This document shows positions 1 to 9,036 of a DNA stretch of 64,000 nucleotides, in pieces. The position numbers and the translations under genes were made by a program. The stretch is from the NCBI GenBank assembly GCA_015064085.1, contig SVSX01000002.1:28829-92828 (forward strand). The letters run 5' to 3'. The notes below the pieces were generated by a model. That model made no database searches. It saw only the letters and a program-made list of their open reading frames with translations, and was not told the origin of the DNA. Within the stretch, counting starts at the first letter, position 1. The number at the start of each line of letters is the position of its first letter. The stretch comes from Oscillospiraceae bacterium. GTDB lineage: Bacteria; Bacillota; Clostridia; Oscillospirales; CAG-272.

Positions 1-2
1 GA

Positions 3-533
3 ATAACCAATATGGGTTACTTTTCCTTCGACGGTTGCGCGGCGCTCACAGATGTATATTATAACGGAACGATTGAGTCCTGGTGTAATATTTCTTTCGG
101 TGACGCAGGTAATCCCATGTGGCTCAATGCCAAGTTCAACCTCAAGAACGCATCGGGTGGGTACGATGTGATCACTAAACTCGCGATCCCCGAAACGGTA
201 ACAGAGATCAAGGATTACGCGTTCGAGGGCTTTGACTCGCTGACGAGCATAGCAATACCCGATACCGTTATGAGCATAGGCAAAAGCGCTTTTAAGGGTT
301 GCGCGGGTATCACGAGCATAGCTATACCTACCTCGGTAACCGAAATATCGGTCCATGCCTTCAAGGGATGCGAAAAGCTTGAGAGCGCTACCTTCTTGAA
401 TACTGAAAATTGGGTAAGAGGCCGCTCGGGAAATACGATTTCTATACAATCAAGTGAGCTTCAGAAGCCTAAGACAGCGGCTGAATATCTGACGAAAACC
501 TTTGTAGAGGATTCCTGGCAGGTAAAAAAATAA
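3..533 (+). CDS. BspA-like leucine-rich repeat (LRR_5) surface protein, C-terminal fragment (5' end outside window)
   Basis: Repeats of the type 'AIPETVTEIKDYAFEGFDSLTSIAIPDTVMSIGKSAFKGC'; frame stays open to the window edge upstream of the ATG at 12. Confidence 0.85.
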   Translation: MTNMGYFSFDGCAALTDVYYNGTIESWCNISFGDAGNPMWLNAKFNLKNASGGYDVITKLAIPETVTEIKDYAFEGFDSLTSIAIPDTVMSIGKSAFKGCAGITSIAIPTSVTEISVHAFKGCEKLESATFLNTENWVRGRSGNTISIQSSELQKPKTAAEYLTKTFVEDSWQVKK

Positions 534-551
534 GAAAAACTCTCAAATTCA

Positions 552-602
552 TAAAGAGCAAATATGCAAGACGAAAAAATCTTGTATATCTGCTCTTTTT
601 TC
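552..602 (+). terminator. Rho-independent terminator
   Basis: aaagagca...atatgcaagacgaaaaaatcttgtatat..tgctcttttttct: long stem followed by a T-run. Confidence 0.7.
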
Positions 603-666
603 TTGAAAAAAAGAAAAATGTATGATATAATTGTCATATATATATGTTCGAAAGGAGTCGAACACT

Positions 667-1488
667 ATGAATAAAGAGAATGTATTTGATAAAATAGAGT
701 CGTTCAGACATAGAGATGTGGATAAAAAGGACGGACTCGTGAGGATAATGACCTCGAATATTTACTATACTCTGGACGAGACCGAGGAGGAAACGGAAAA
801 ACGAATGGAGATCCTCGGAGGCTATTATATGAGATTTCTTCCCGATTTTCTCGGACTTCAGGAGGTCTCAAGGCGCTCAAGACCTTTGCTTTTAAAACAG
901 ATATCCGAGAAGTATGCCTATACTCAGGTCATAGAAGGAAAGTCAAATTATACTCCCTTGATGTATAGAAAGGATCTTTACGACGTGCTTGAAACAGACT
1001 TCAAGATATTTGAGGGACACGACGGCAGTATGTGGTCTTATCAGTGGGCGCTTTATAGCTCCAAGGAGGTGCGTGAAAAGCAGATCATACATATGAATCT
1101 TCATTACCATTTCGCCTCCACCGAAACGAGACTTAAGGACGCGGAGGAGGTAAACCGTAAGATTAAAGAGCTTATGAAAAAATATCCCACAGCGCCGATA
1201 TTCGTGACGGGTGACTATAACTGCGGTGTCAGCACACCTGAGTTCAAGGCAATGTGTGAGGGAATAAAGCTGAATTCGGGAATGCTCCTTACCGATGACA
1301 ACGACGGATATAAGTCATTTTGGCATCACCCGGGTGAATACGAGATCGCAGAGGATACCGAGGAGATCGACCATATATGCGTGACCGAGGAAAGAGCAAG
1401 GGTCGTGCTCCATCGCAAGATCAGGGATAGATTTATCTGCATTGAAGGCTCTGACCACTGTCCCGTATATATAGATGTTGAAATATAA
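667..1488 (+). CDS. Endonuclease/exonuclease/phosphatase family protein
   Basis: IMTSNIYY..., FLGLQEV, HMNLHYH, VTGDYNC and GSDHCPVYIDV motifs; ATG at 667 with an upstream aaaggag SD (ORF track starts earlier). Confidence 0.8.
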   Translation: MNKENVFDKIESFRHRDVDKKDGLVRIMTSNIYYTLDETEEETEKRMEILGGYYMRFLPDFLGLQEVSRRSRPLLLKQISEKYAYTQVIEGKSNYTPLMYRKDLYDVLETDFKIFEGHDGSMWSYQWALYSSKEVREKQIIHMNLHYHFASTETRLKDAEEVNRKIKELMKKYPTAPIFVTGDYNCGVSTPEFKAMCEGIKLNSGMLLTDDNDGYKSFWHHPGEYEIAEDTEEIDHICVTEERARVVLHRKIRDRFICIEGSDHCPVYIDVEI

Positions 1489-1505
1489 AATTTTTAGGAG
1501 AGCTT

Positions 1506-1658
1506 ATGAAGAAAATAAATGAAAGAATAAAGTACGGATATGAGTCGCCTATGGCGGAGATCATTAATATCTCCGTGGGAGACATACTCGCGGCATCGGG
1601 GGATATCGTCGATCCTGAGGAGGGAGAAGAAGAGAAGAATTGGTCTAAATTCTATTGA
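1506..1658 (+). CDS. Small 50-aa peptide MKKINERIKYGYESPMAEIINISVGDILAASGDIVDPEEGEEEKNWSKFY
   Basis: ATG after 'taggagagctt' SD, uninterrupted 50 codons to TGA; below the length cutoff of the ORF track. Confidence 0.6.
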   Translation: MKKINERIKYGYESPMAEIINISVGDILAASGDIVDPEEGEEEKNWSKFY

Positions 1659-1702
1659 TAAAATTTTCCGAAAAAATTTTTAAAAAAATTTTATAAAACC
1701 TA

Positions 1703-1730
1703 TTGACAAATAGAAAAAGTGTGGTATAAT
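1703..1730 (+). promoter_or_regulatory. Sigma-A-type promoter of the perR-like/rubrerythrin unit
   Basis: ttgaca (1703-1708), 16 bp spacer, tataat (1725-1730). Confidence 0.7.
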
Positions 1731-1734
1731 TTAT

Positions 1735-1749
1735 TTGTAATCATTCTTA
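1735..1749 (+). promoter_or_regulatory. Candidate PerR box
   Basis: ttgtaatcattctta resembles TTATAATNATTATAA with 3 mismatches; overlaps the predicted transcription start. Confidence 0.5.
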
Positions 1750-1762
1750 ATAAGGAACAATT

Positions 1763-2164
1763 ATGAATAACAAAAGAAACACTTTGCAAAAACAGATCGT
1801 GTATGAGACCTTTGAGGCAATGCACAATCACCCCTCGGCAGGAATGGTTTACGAGGCTGTAAATGCCAAGTTCCCGGGGATAAGCAAAGCGACCGTCTAC
1901 CGTTTACTTTCGGAAGCAGCAGAGGAGGGGAAGATACTCAGACTGAAGCTTGGAGGTTCAGCAGACGACAGATATGATATCACACTGAAAAAGCATTATC
2001 ATATCGTGTGCAGAGAATGCGGCGCTGTGGCTGACGTTGAGGTTGACTTCGACGACGAGCATCTTTCGGCAAACACGGTTGGAATGGAGGGCTTTAGCGT
2101 AGAGTCCTGTAACTTGGAATTTTGCGGTCTGTGTGCAGACTGCTTGAAAAATCAAAAAAATTAA
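1763..2164 (+). CDS. Fur-family transcriptional regulator, PerR-like
   Basis: ISKATVYRLLSEAAEEG winged helix, HYHIVCRECG and FCGLCADC Zn-binding cysteines; directly upstream of rubrerythrin. Confidence 0.88.
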   Translation: MNNKRNTLQKQIVYETFEAMHNHPSAGMVYEAVNAKFPGISKATVYRLLSEAAEEGKILRLKLGGSADDRYDITLKKHYHIVCRECGAVADVEVDFDDEHLSANTVGMEGFSVESCNLEFCGLCADCLKNQKN

Positions 2165-2193
2165 AAAATATTTACTAAAAGGAGAAAAAAGCT

Positions 2194-2742
2194 ATGAAAA
2201 AATGGAGATGTAAGATTTGCGGAGAGATCGTTGAAGGAGATGCAGCACCCGAAAAGTGCCCCCTTTGCAAAGCTCCCGCTGAAAAGTTCGAAGAGGTAGT
2301 TGAGGATAAGATGACATGGGCTGCAGAGCACGTTGTAGGCGTTGCTAAGGGCGCACCCGAGGAGATCATTGAGGGCCTTCGCGCAAACTTCAACGGCGAG
2401 TGCATGGAGGTAGGTATGTACCTCGCAATGTCCAGAGTTGCGGCAAGAGAGGGCTATCCTGAGATCGCTCTTTATTGGAAGGAAGCAGCACTTGAGGAGG
2501 CAGAGCACGCAGCAAAGTTTGCTGAGCTTCTCGGAGAGGTAGTATGCGACTCCACAAAGGAGAACCTCGCAGTAAGAGTTGCGGCTGAGAACGGCGCAAC
2601 AGCAGGTAAGTTTGAGCTTGCAAAGCTTGCAAAGCAGCTGAATCTTGATGCTATCCACGACACAGTTCACGAGATGGCAAGAGACGAAGCTCGTCACGGC
2701 AAGGCATTCCAGGGTCTTCTCGAGAGATATTTCGCTAAGTAA
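2194..2742 (+). CDS. Rubrerythrin (reverse type: N-terminal rubredoxin-like domain, C-terminal diiron domain)
   Basis: N-term [26 protein letters not shown]-term diiron motifs EEAEHAA and DEARHGKAF. Confidence 0.92.
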   Translation: MKKWRCKICGEIVEGDAAPEKCPLCKAPAEKFEEVVEDKMTWAAEHVVGVAKGAPEEIIEGLRANFNGECMEVGMYLAMSRVAAREGYPEIALYWKEAALEEAEHAAKFAELLGEVVCDSTKENLAVRVAAENGATAGKFELAKLAKQLNLDAIHDTVHEMARDEARHGKAFQGLLERYFAK

Positions 2743-2774
2743 TTAAAAACCAATAAACATAAGGCTTAAAACAC

Positions 2775-2808
2775 CGAAGAGCGACCGCAAGGTCGCTCTT
2801 CTTTTATG
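2775..2808 (+). terminator. Terminator after rubrerythrin
   Basis: gaagagcgaccgcaaggtcgctcttctttt. Confidence 0.85.
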
Positions 2809-2937
2809 CACGGTTTGCAATAGCTTTTGTGATTTCTAATTGAAATTTTTTAATTTGTGCCAAATTTGTTATAGACAGAAGGATATCTTTGAGTTATAAT
2901 ATATTTATAAAATTTGTGTGTTGAAAGGAAAGGTATT

Positions 2938-3960
2938 ATGTCACGAATCAATATCAACATCGACGGACTTATTGAAAAAGCAGAGCAGACAGTTGCATCT
3001 CATAAGTTGGGAAAAGGAGACTATGCACGTTGGCTTTGGCAAAACGAAAAAAATGACCGTGTGCTTGGCTCTAATCCATACGGTGTAGCCGATGCCGCTA
3101 ATACCCTTTACATGATAGGCGATTTCCCACAGGATGATGAAGAGCGCGCTGAATTTGTTCGTATTCTGAGGGAGTTCCAAGATCCCGAAACAGGCCTTTT
3201 TCATGAAGATACACACCATACTTATCACACAACAGCCCACTGTACTGCGGCACTTGAACTTTTTGATAAGTTTCCCACATATCCTTTCACCGCGCTTAAA
3301 AAGCTTGATGACATAAACGAGCTTTACGAGTTTCTTGACGGTCTTGATTGGTTGGATACTCCATGGCCTACATCCCATAAGGGTGCGGGTGTTTTCGCAG
3401 CAAAGGTGATTGTTGAAAGACCTTCTGTTGAGTGGCAGAAGGCGTATTTTGATTATCTTGACAGTCATTGTGACAAAAAGTACGGAATGAGCAGAGAGGG
3501 TATGATAGAAGCACTTCCCGAGGACAAAAGACATATAGATCACCATCTTAACGGATGGTTCCATTATTGCTTTAATTACAATCATTGCAAACGTCAATTC
3601 CCGTGTATCGAAACCTTTATAGATACGCTTATTGATATGTACGTAAATCAAAAGCTTCCCAAAAAAGTCTTTGGCAGATCGGTTGGATTCCGTGAGATAG
3701 ATTGGGTATTCCCGTTAAATCGCGCCACATGGCAGGTTGGATATCGCAGAGAAGACGCAAAAGAGGCTATGCGCGATTTTGCGACAAAATATATCGAATA
3801 TCTCGAATCTGTTGATATTAATAATGATGACCGCTGGAACGATCTTCACTCGCTTTTTGGTTGTGTGTGCTGCCTTTCAGAGCTTCAGCTTGCGCTTCCG
3901 GGTGAAATAATCTCCACAAAGCCGCTTAAAAACGTACTTGACAGAAGACCGTTTATTTAA
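2938..3960 (+). CDS. Uncharacterised protein, possibly an alpha/alpha-toroid (terpenoid-cyclase-like or glycosidase-like) fold
   Basis: 340-aa ORF with gaaaggaaagg SD before ATG 2938; helical His/Trp-rich sequence (FHEDTHHTYHTTAHCTAALELF). Confidence 0.7.
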   Translation: MSRININIDGLIEKAEQTVASHKLGKGDYARWLWQNEKNDRVLGSNPYGVADAANTLYMIGDFPQDDEERAEFVRILREFQDPETGLFHEDTHHTYHTTAHCTAALELFDKFPTYPFTALKKLDDINELYEFLDGLDWLDTPWPTSHKGAGVFAAKVIVERPSVEWQKAYFDYLDSHCDKKYGMSREGMIEALPEDKRHIDHHLNGWFHYCFNYNHCKRQFPCIETFIDTLIDMYVNQKLPKKVFGRSVGFREIDWVFPLNRATWQVGYRREDAKEAMRDFATKYIEYLESVDINNDDRWNDLHSLFGCVCCLSELQLALPGEIISTKPLKNVLDRRPFI

Positions 3961-4076
3961 ATTGGATTACATCGAGAGCCCTCATTTGATGTCTCCTTCG
4001 AAAATCTTTCGTTTTATTTCTTATTGACAGGGCTTTTTGAAAATAATATACTGAAAAAATGAAAGGAGAGAAAGAT

Positions 4077-4274
4077 ATGAGTTCATTTGGATTCAATATT
4101 TTTGATTTCGGTGCTAAGGGTGACGGTATTACCGACGATACCGCCGCAATTCAGGCGGCAATAGATTTCGTGGCAGAGCGAGGAGGGGGCAAAATACTCT
4201 TTCCGTATACCAAAGGGGGATATCGTATTGCATCTCCCGCAATTGAAGAGGTAGACGGAAAGCCCGTTCGCTGA
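4077..4274 (+). pseudogene. Truncated N-terminus of a pectate-lyase-3/GH28-type protein
   Basis: FNIFDFGAKGDGITDDTAAIQAAIDFVAERGGGKILFP is the classic N-terminal motif; gene ends abruptly at ~4270 where a rubrerythrin 3' copy begins. Confidence 0.75.
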
Positions 4275-4425
4275 GAACGGCGCAACAGCAGGTAAGTTTG
4301 AGCTTGCAAAGCTTGCAAAGCAGCTGAATCTTGATGCTATCCACGACACAGTTCACGAGATGGCAAGAGACGAAGCTCGCCACGGCAAGGCATTCCAGGG
4401 TCTTCTTGAAAGATACTTTGGCTAA
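4270..4425 (+). pseudogene. Duplicated rubrerythrin 3' fragment (copy 2)
   Basis: 110 bp (4270-4379) identical to 2584-2693, then near-identical to the stop; ends ERYFG*. Confidence 0.95.
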
Positions 4426-4462
4426 TACTTAAAAGTCAATAAATATAAGGCTTTAGACACAC

Positions 4463-4493
4463 AAAGAGCGACCAAAAGGTCGCTCTTCTTTTA
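4463..4493 (+). terminator. Terminator duplicated with rubrerythrin copy 2
   Basis: aaagagcgaccaaaaggtcgctcttctttt, homologous to 2775-2808. Confidence 0.85.
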
Positions 4494-4521
4494 TGCTTAT
4501 ATAGGCACAATGCTTAATTAG

Positions 4522-6891
4522 TTAGCTATTCATAGGGCTCTCGGTAAGATCTAATTCCTCACCGTCCTCTGTGACTGTTTTTATGGCGTTGTGTGGAACG
4601 TTGATTGAAAGCTCCTTTCCAAAAAGCATTATTTGGGTGTTATGCTCTATGCCGTCAATGTCGAAGCAGCGAATAACGCTCTTGTCGGTTTCCTCTGAGT
4701 TCTTTATAGCTGAGACTATCAGTGTGTCGTCGTCGCATTCGTAACATCCCATCCTTTCGGGAAGAGAGCCGTGATGGAAGCTTGCCATAATGATCCTTGG
4801 CGCAAAATTAAGCTCAATAGCTTTTTTCTCTGTATCGGAAATGCTTCTGTGAGCAAATACCGAATAAGCAAATTCGGATACGCCTTGATCCATATATTCG
4901 CATTTGTTGTCTCTGTCACCGTAATGATCGGCATATACCGCGCCGCGAAGAACGGTCAATCTCATTTCATTTGACTCGGTGTCATAGCCGTATTTCGAAT
5001 CGTTTGCGACAGCTAATTTTCCGCTGATAATGAAGCTTCCGCAGGGTTCTTCTCCTGAATATGCCGTTCTTTCTACTGTGCCGTATGGAATCTTTGCTCT
5101 GACGCTGTTTTTACTCATAGGAAAGGTAAATTTGAGGGTTCTGTGCTTTTCGTGAAAATCTATTTTTGCTTTAACGTACACTCTGTCGTCATCCGCAAGT
5201 AGAGAAAAGTCTCTCGTTACGGTGGAAGTATTGAATGTAACTGTGGATCTGAGTGTTACTCTCACAGGTCCTTCCTCGATGATCTCAAATATCGGGTTTC
5301 CAAAGCACCCCACAGTATCCCCAAGACTTGTCTTGTCGTGAGCCCATGTGTCGCAATCGCTCTCGTCAAGCAATATCGCACTGCAGGGGCGATCGATCAC
5401 ATATTCTCCAACCTCCTTGTCAAAAAGCTTGCATATGTCACCTGTATTTGAATCGAACTCAACGCAAAGTCTGCTGTTTTCAAGTCTTTGATTTGATATC
5501 GACATAGAAGAGCAGACCGTCAGCTTGCTTTCTTGTTTTGTGAATATTCTGTAGGTTGTATATCCGAGAGGAGGAATCTCTGCAATAAATGAGGTGTTAT
5601 ATATATCTCCGTTATGTCTTGTCTGCTCAGCTCTGGTGAGCTGGAAGGGGATCTCTTTTTCGTCAAATCCCGTTACTTTGCTTGCACGCTCGTTAACGCT
5701 GACACACGCATGCAGCTTCCAAGTGTGAGGATTGAATATAACAACCGGTATTCCCAAGCTCTCACTTTCCCATGTCTTTTTGTTTTTTATCATAGGTGAC
5801 GGTAGCTCATTATCTCCAAGTGTGTCGATATCAAGCACGATCTTCTGCATAGCAAAATACATCTCTTGCTCGGTTATGCTCATCGTTTCGCCAAAGAGAT
5901 AAGAGGCATCATTATATGCGCTCTTGATGGAACAGCCTCCGAGTATATCGTGGAACTGATTGAAAAGAAGATTTTTCCAAGCCTTGTTGAGCTTCTTTTT
6001 GGGATATTTGTAATCGGTCAGCTTGCTTGACATTGTGCAGAGCTTTTCTGCGGCAAGCAGATTTTGCTCACATCTTCGGTTTTCCTTTTTTATGTAGCTC
6101 AAAGCACTGTAGCAGCCTCTTGCGTGATGCTGAAGCTCACCCGAGATAGTGGGGAGATCCTTTTTGTTGAGATTATCAAAAAACTCATCGGGAGTAGCAA
6201 AGATACCGTCCGGTATATTTTCCTTGATTTCATTAATCAGTGCTATAGTAGGTCCGCCGCCGTGATTGCCGACTCCGTAAAAAAGCATGGAATCGTGCAT
6301 CAGGCTATCCACGCATTTCTTTGCCTCGGTCAATACTTCCATTGTCGGACAGCCATAGCTTATCGGTATCCTGTAAGCTGTTACGGCACTTCCGTCGTCG
6401 CTTTCCCAATTAAAAAGGTATTCGTCGCGGTTCTGCTCGTTTGGTGAAGGACGCATAAAAACATAGCTGTTCATACCGCTTGCTTTCATTATTTTGGGGA
6501 TAGAAGCATTGTGGCCGAAGGAATCCACGTTGTAGCCTGTTTTTGCTGTTATTCCGAATTTTTCCTTAAAATATCTCTGAGCAATAAGGCTATGTCTTGC
6601 AAGGCTTTCTCCACTTGGAATATTGCAATCGGGCTGAAGAAACCATCCGCCCGTTATACACCATCTTCCTTCTTTGACTCTCGTTTGTATTTCCGCGAAC
6701 ATATCGGGATCAAGCTTTTCAACGATCTGATAATAGGAAGCGCAGGCGCTTGTGTACTTGAAATCGGGGAATTCCTTCATTCTGTCAAGCGCGCTCCTAT
6801 ATGTGGCGAATATTTCGGAGAATCCTTCCTGCCATCTCCATAACCAAACGGGGTCAATGTGTGAGTTGCCTATCAAGTATAATTTGCTCAT
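4522..6891 (-). CDS. GH38 alpha-mannosidase
   Basis: IGNSHIDPVWLWRWQEG N-terminus, TGYNVDSFGHN, NQFHDILGGCSI. Confidence 0.93.
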   Translation of the reverse strand: MSKLYLIGNSHIDPVWLWRWQEGFSEIFATYRSALDRMKEFPDFKYTSACASYYQIVEKLDPDMFAEIQTRVKEGRWCITGGWFLQPDCNIPSGESLARHSLIAQRYFKEKFGITAKTGYNVDSFGHNASIPKIMKASGMNSYVFMRPSPNEQNRDEYLFNWESDDGSAVTAYRIPISYGCPTMEVLTEAKKCVDSLMHDSMLFYGVGNHGGGPTIALINEIKENIPDGIFATPDEFFDNLNKKDLPTISGELQHHARGCYSALSYIKKENRRCEQNLLAAEKLCTMSSKLTDYKYPKKKLNKAWKNLLFNQFHDILGGCSIKSAYNDASYLFGETMSITEQEMYFAMQKIVLDIDTLGDNELPSPMIKNKKTWESESLGIPVVIFNPHTWKLHACVSVNERASKVTGFDEKEIPFQLTRAEQTRHNGDIYNTSFIAEIPPLGYTTYRIFTKQESKLTVCSSMSISNQRLENSRLCVEFDSNTGDICKLFDKEVGEYVIDRPCSAILLDESDCDTWAHDKTSLGDTVGCFGNPIFEIIEEGPVRVTLRSTVTFNTSTVTRDFSLLADDDRVYVKAKIDFHEKHRTLKFTFPMSKNSVRAKIPYGTVERTAYSGEEPCGSFIISGKLAVANDSKYGYDTESNEMRLTVLRGAVYADHYGDRDNKCEYMDQGVSEFAYSVFAHRSISDTEKKAIELNFAPRIIMASFHHGSLPERMGCYECDDDTLIVSAIKNSEETDKSVIRCFDIDGIEHNTQIMLFGKELSINVPHNAIKTVTEDGEELDLTESPMNS

Positions 6892-7023
6892 ATCACTTCT
6901 CCTTGAATTAATAATGATTTTGACTACCCATTATTTTATACCTCAAAGAAAATATGTACAATGGAAAATCTTTTTATGTATATTGCTTTTCTTTGGTTTA
7001 TTTGATATAATATATAAAAAGGG

Positions 7024-7827
7024 GTGAGATTCTTGCGGATATTTAAAAACAAAGACTATATAAAAAACGATATTATAAGCGCCTCCCAAAAGAGAGTTGT
7101 AAAGGACTGCAAGCATCACGGTCACGAATTCTTTGAAATTGAATATATAATTGAGGGGTCGGGAATATATGAAATAGATGGCAGGGAATACCGAATAGCT
7201 CCAAGCACACTGTTTTTCACAAAGCCAACAAATGTTCATGCCATTAGACACCCAAACGCGTCGATAATAAATGTTATGTTTACATACGATCTCAAAAATG
7301 ACATTGTAGATATCAGCGACTTTCTTTTAAATCAGACACCTTGTTTTCATTTGGATGATAAGACAAATGATTTCTTCAGAGTAATTTTTTCTGAGATAGT
7401 GAGGGTGAATGAGAAGGAGGCGGAATACGCGATGACGCTTTTGAAGTGCGTGCTTTACCGATTGTCTGAGAGTAATGGCAAAGCAAACGTTTTTACACAG
7501 GCATCATCCTATGTGCGAAAGGCGGTAGTGTTTATTCACGAGAACTTTGCCTCGGATATCGGTCTTGGGGTAACGGCAAAGCACGTAGGACTTACGCCGT
7601 CATATTTTTCTGACCTATTTCATAAGGAACTTGGAGTTACGTTCAAGTCATATCTTGACGAGATCAGGTTTTCATATGTGAGAAAGTTGCTTAAATATAC
7701 AGATCTTTCGATAAAGGAGATACACTTTCGAGCAGGATTCTTTGATTATACTAATTTCGAAAGGCGATTCAGAAAGCGGTATGGGATCACCCCCACCGCA
7801 TACCGCGTAAAAGAAAACAACAAATGA
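7024..7827 (+). CDS. AraC-family transcriptional regulator (cupin + HTH_18)
   Basis: C-term GVTAKHVGLTPSYFSDLFHKELGVTFKSYLDEIRFSYVRKLL...IHFRAGFFDYTNFERRFRKRYGITPTAYR; divergent from GH38. Confidence 0.9.
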   Translation: MRFLRIFKNKDYIKNDIISASQKRVVKDCKHHGHEFFEIEYIIEGSGIYEIDGREYRIAPSTLFFTKPTNVHAIRHPNASIINVMFTYDLKNDIVDISDFLLNQTPCFHLDDKTNDFFRVIFSEIVRVNEKEAEYAMTLLKCVLYRLSESNGKANVFTQASSYVRKAVVFIHENFASDIGLGVTAKHVGLTPSYFSDLFHKELGVTFKSYLDEIRFSYVRKLLKYTDLSIKEIHFRAGFFDYTNFERRFRKRYGITPTAYRVKENNK

Positions 7828-7836
7828 AAACCAACA

Positions 7837-7878
7837 GGCAGAGCATTCGCGGCTCTTCTTGAGAGATACTTTGGCTAA
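7837..7878 (+). pseudogene. Rubrerythrin C-terminal remnant (copy 3)
   Basis: ggcagagcattcgcggctcttcttgagagatactttggctaa encodes GRAFAALLERYFG*, cf. rubrerythrin [14 protein letters not shown] and copy 2 [13 protein letters not shown]. Confidence 0.8.
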
Positions 7879-8038
7879 GAAAATCCTCACTATGGCGATT
7901 TGAAAAAATATTGTGAATAATTATCGCATTACATTGAAAGAGCATCATTCCTATGATACAATTAATACAATACTCGGTGAAAAGTGTTTGTGTAAACAGT
8001 CAGATCAACTATGAATTTATTTAACGGAGGTTTTAAAA

Positions 8039-8380
8039 ATGACAAAATTTCAAGAAAAATTGATTGCGGACGGCTATTGTGACGATCGCGGTGCAGGTTT
8101 CTGCGCAACTGCCACTAAACTGCCCAAAGGTGAATACGGTATTGTGGCTCTCTGTGTAAACGGAAATAAACTAAATCTGTTTGGTGTAGATATGAAAAGT
8201 AACATTGGCAAATTGTTGTATGTGGTGAATCTGAAGCAAATTGAAAATTTGAAGATTCGTACAGGACTCTTAAGCCAGGTATTGAAATTTGATTATGACG
8301 GTTATACCTATTCTTTTACAAATTTTGTTGGTGTAAAGCCCGCCTTAAATGTGATTAAAGAAGAGGCCGGTAAACGATAA
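8039..8380 (+). CDS. Hypothetical protein
   Basis: 113-aa ORF with ggagg SD and a downstream terminator. Confidence 0.7.
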   Translation: MTKFQEKLIADGYCDDRGAGFCATATKLPKGEYGIVALCVNGNKLNLFGVDMKSNIGKLLYVVNLKQIENLKIRTGLLSQVLKFDYDGYTYSFTNFVGVKPALNVIKEEAGKR

Positions 8381-8404
8381 ATTCCGATTTACCGGAACAA
8401 AATA

Positions 8405-8438
8405 AGAGCAGGACTTGCGGGTCCTGCTCTTATTTTAT
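8405..8438 (+). terminator. Terminator
   Basis: agagcaggacttgcgggtcctgctcttatttt. Confidence 0.85.
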
Positions 8439-8466
8439 TGTATATTCGGTTTGACTTGATCTGCGA

Positions 8467-8814
8467 TCAGGCGTAAACTATGAGAGCGATAAGATCGACA
8501 GGCTCACTTCCGTTATTCGCGACAGAGTGTCCGTTTCCCGAGGAGACTACAGCCGTGTCTCCAACGCACAGAGGATATTCTTTGCCGTTGTCATTATAGG
8601 TCGCCTCACCTCTTACAACGTAAAAGAGCTCACTTTCGTTCTCGTGAACGTGGTATCCTATCGATGCTCCGGGTTCAAGATGGATATTTCCGAAGAGTCT
8701 TCCTTTTTCGTTGAGCTCGGCGGAGGAGACGAACTCGGTCACGTAAACAGTACCGTTCCCACCCTTCATATTCTTTCTTGCGTCTGCCTTGCATTCACTT
8801 GCTTTGATTATCAT
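8467..8814 (-). CDS. Cupin-domain protein
   Basis: GASIGYHVHENESELFYVVRGEATYNDNGKEYPLCVGDTAVVSSGNGHSVANNG. Confidence 0.88.
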   Translation of the reverse strand: MIIKASECKADARKNMKGGNGTVYVTEFVSSAELNEKGRLFGNIHLEPGASIGYHVHENESELFYVVRGEATYNDNGKEYPLCVGDTAVVSSGNGHSVANNGSEPVDLIALIVYA

Positions 8815-9036
8815 AACATTCTCCTTTTTTATGAGATGATTTTTTATAACACAGCTATTATAGCATACTAAACGGAAAAAGTAAATAATGAAAATAAAAA
8901 ACAGCGCGGAGCACGTTTTTTGTTGATATTACCGGATGTTTTTTCCCTAAAGGATTGTATTTTTTTTTAGACCGTGCTATAATATCAAATAAAGTTATTT
9001 TTATACTTTTAGAAGATCATAAAAAGAGGTGGAAAA

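Noticed and set aside
2472-2663. Identical minus-strand ORF N-termini at 2472-2663 and 4083-4349
   Set aside because: Not real genes; they simply reflect the rubrerythrin 3' duplication read on the opposite strand.
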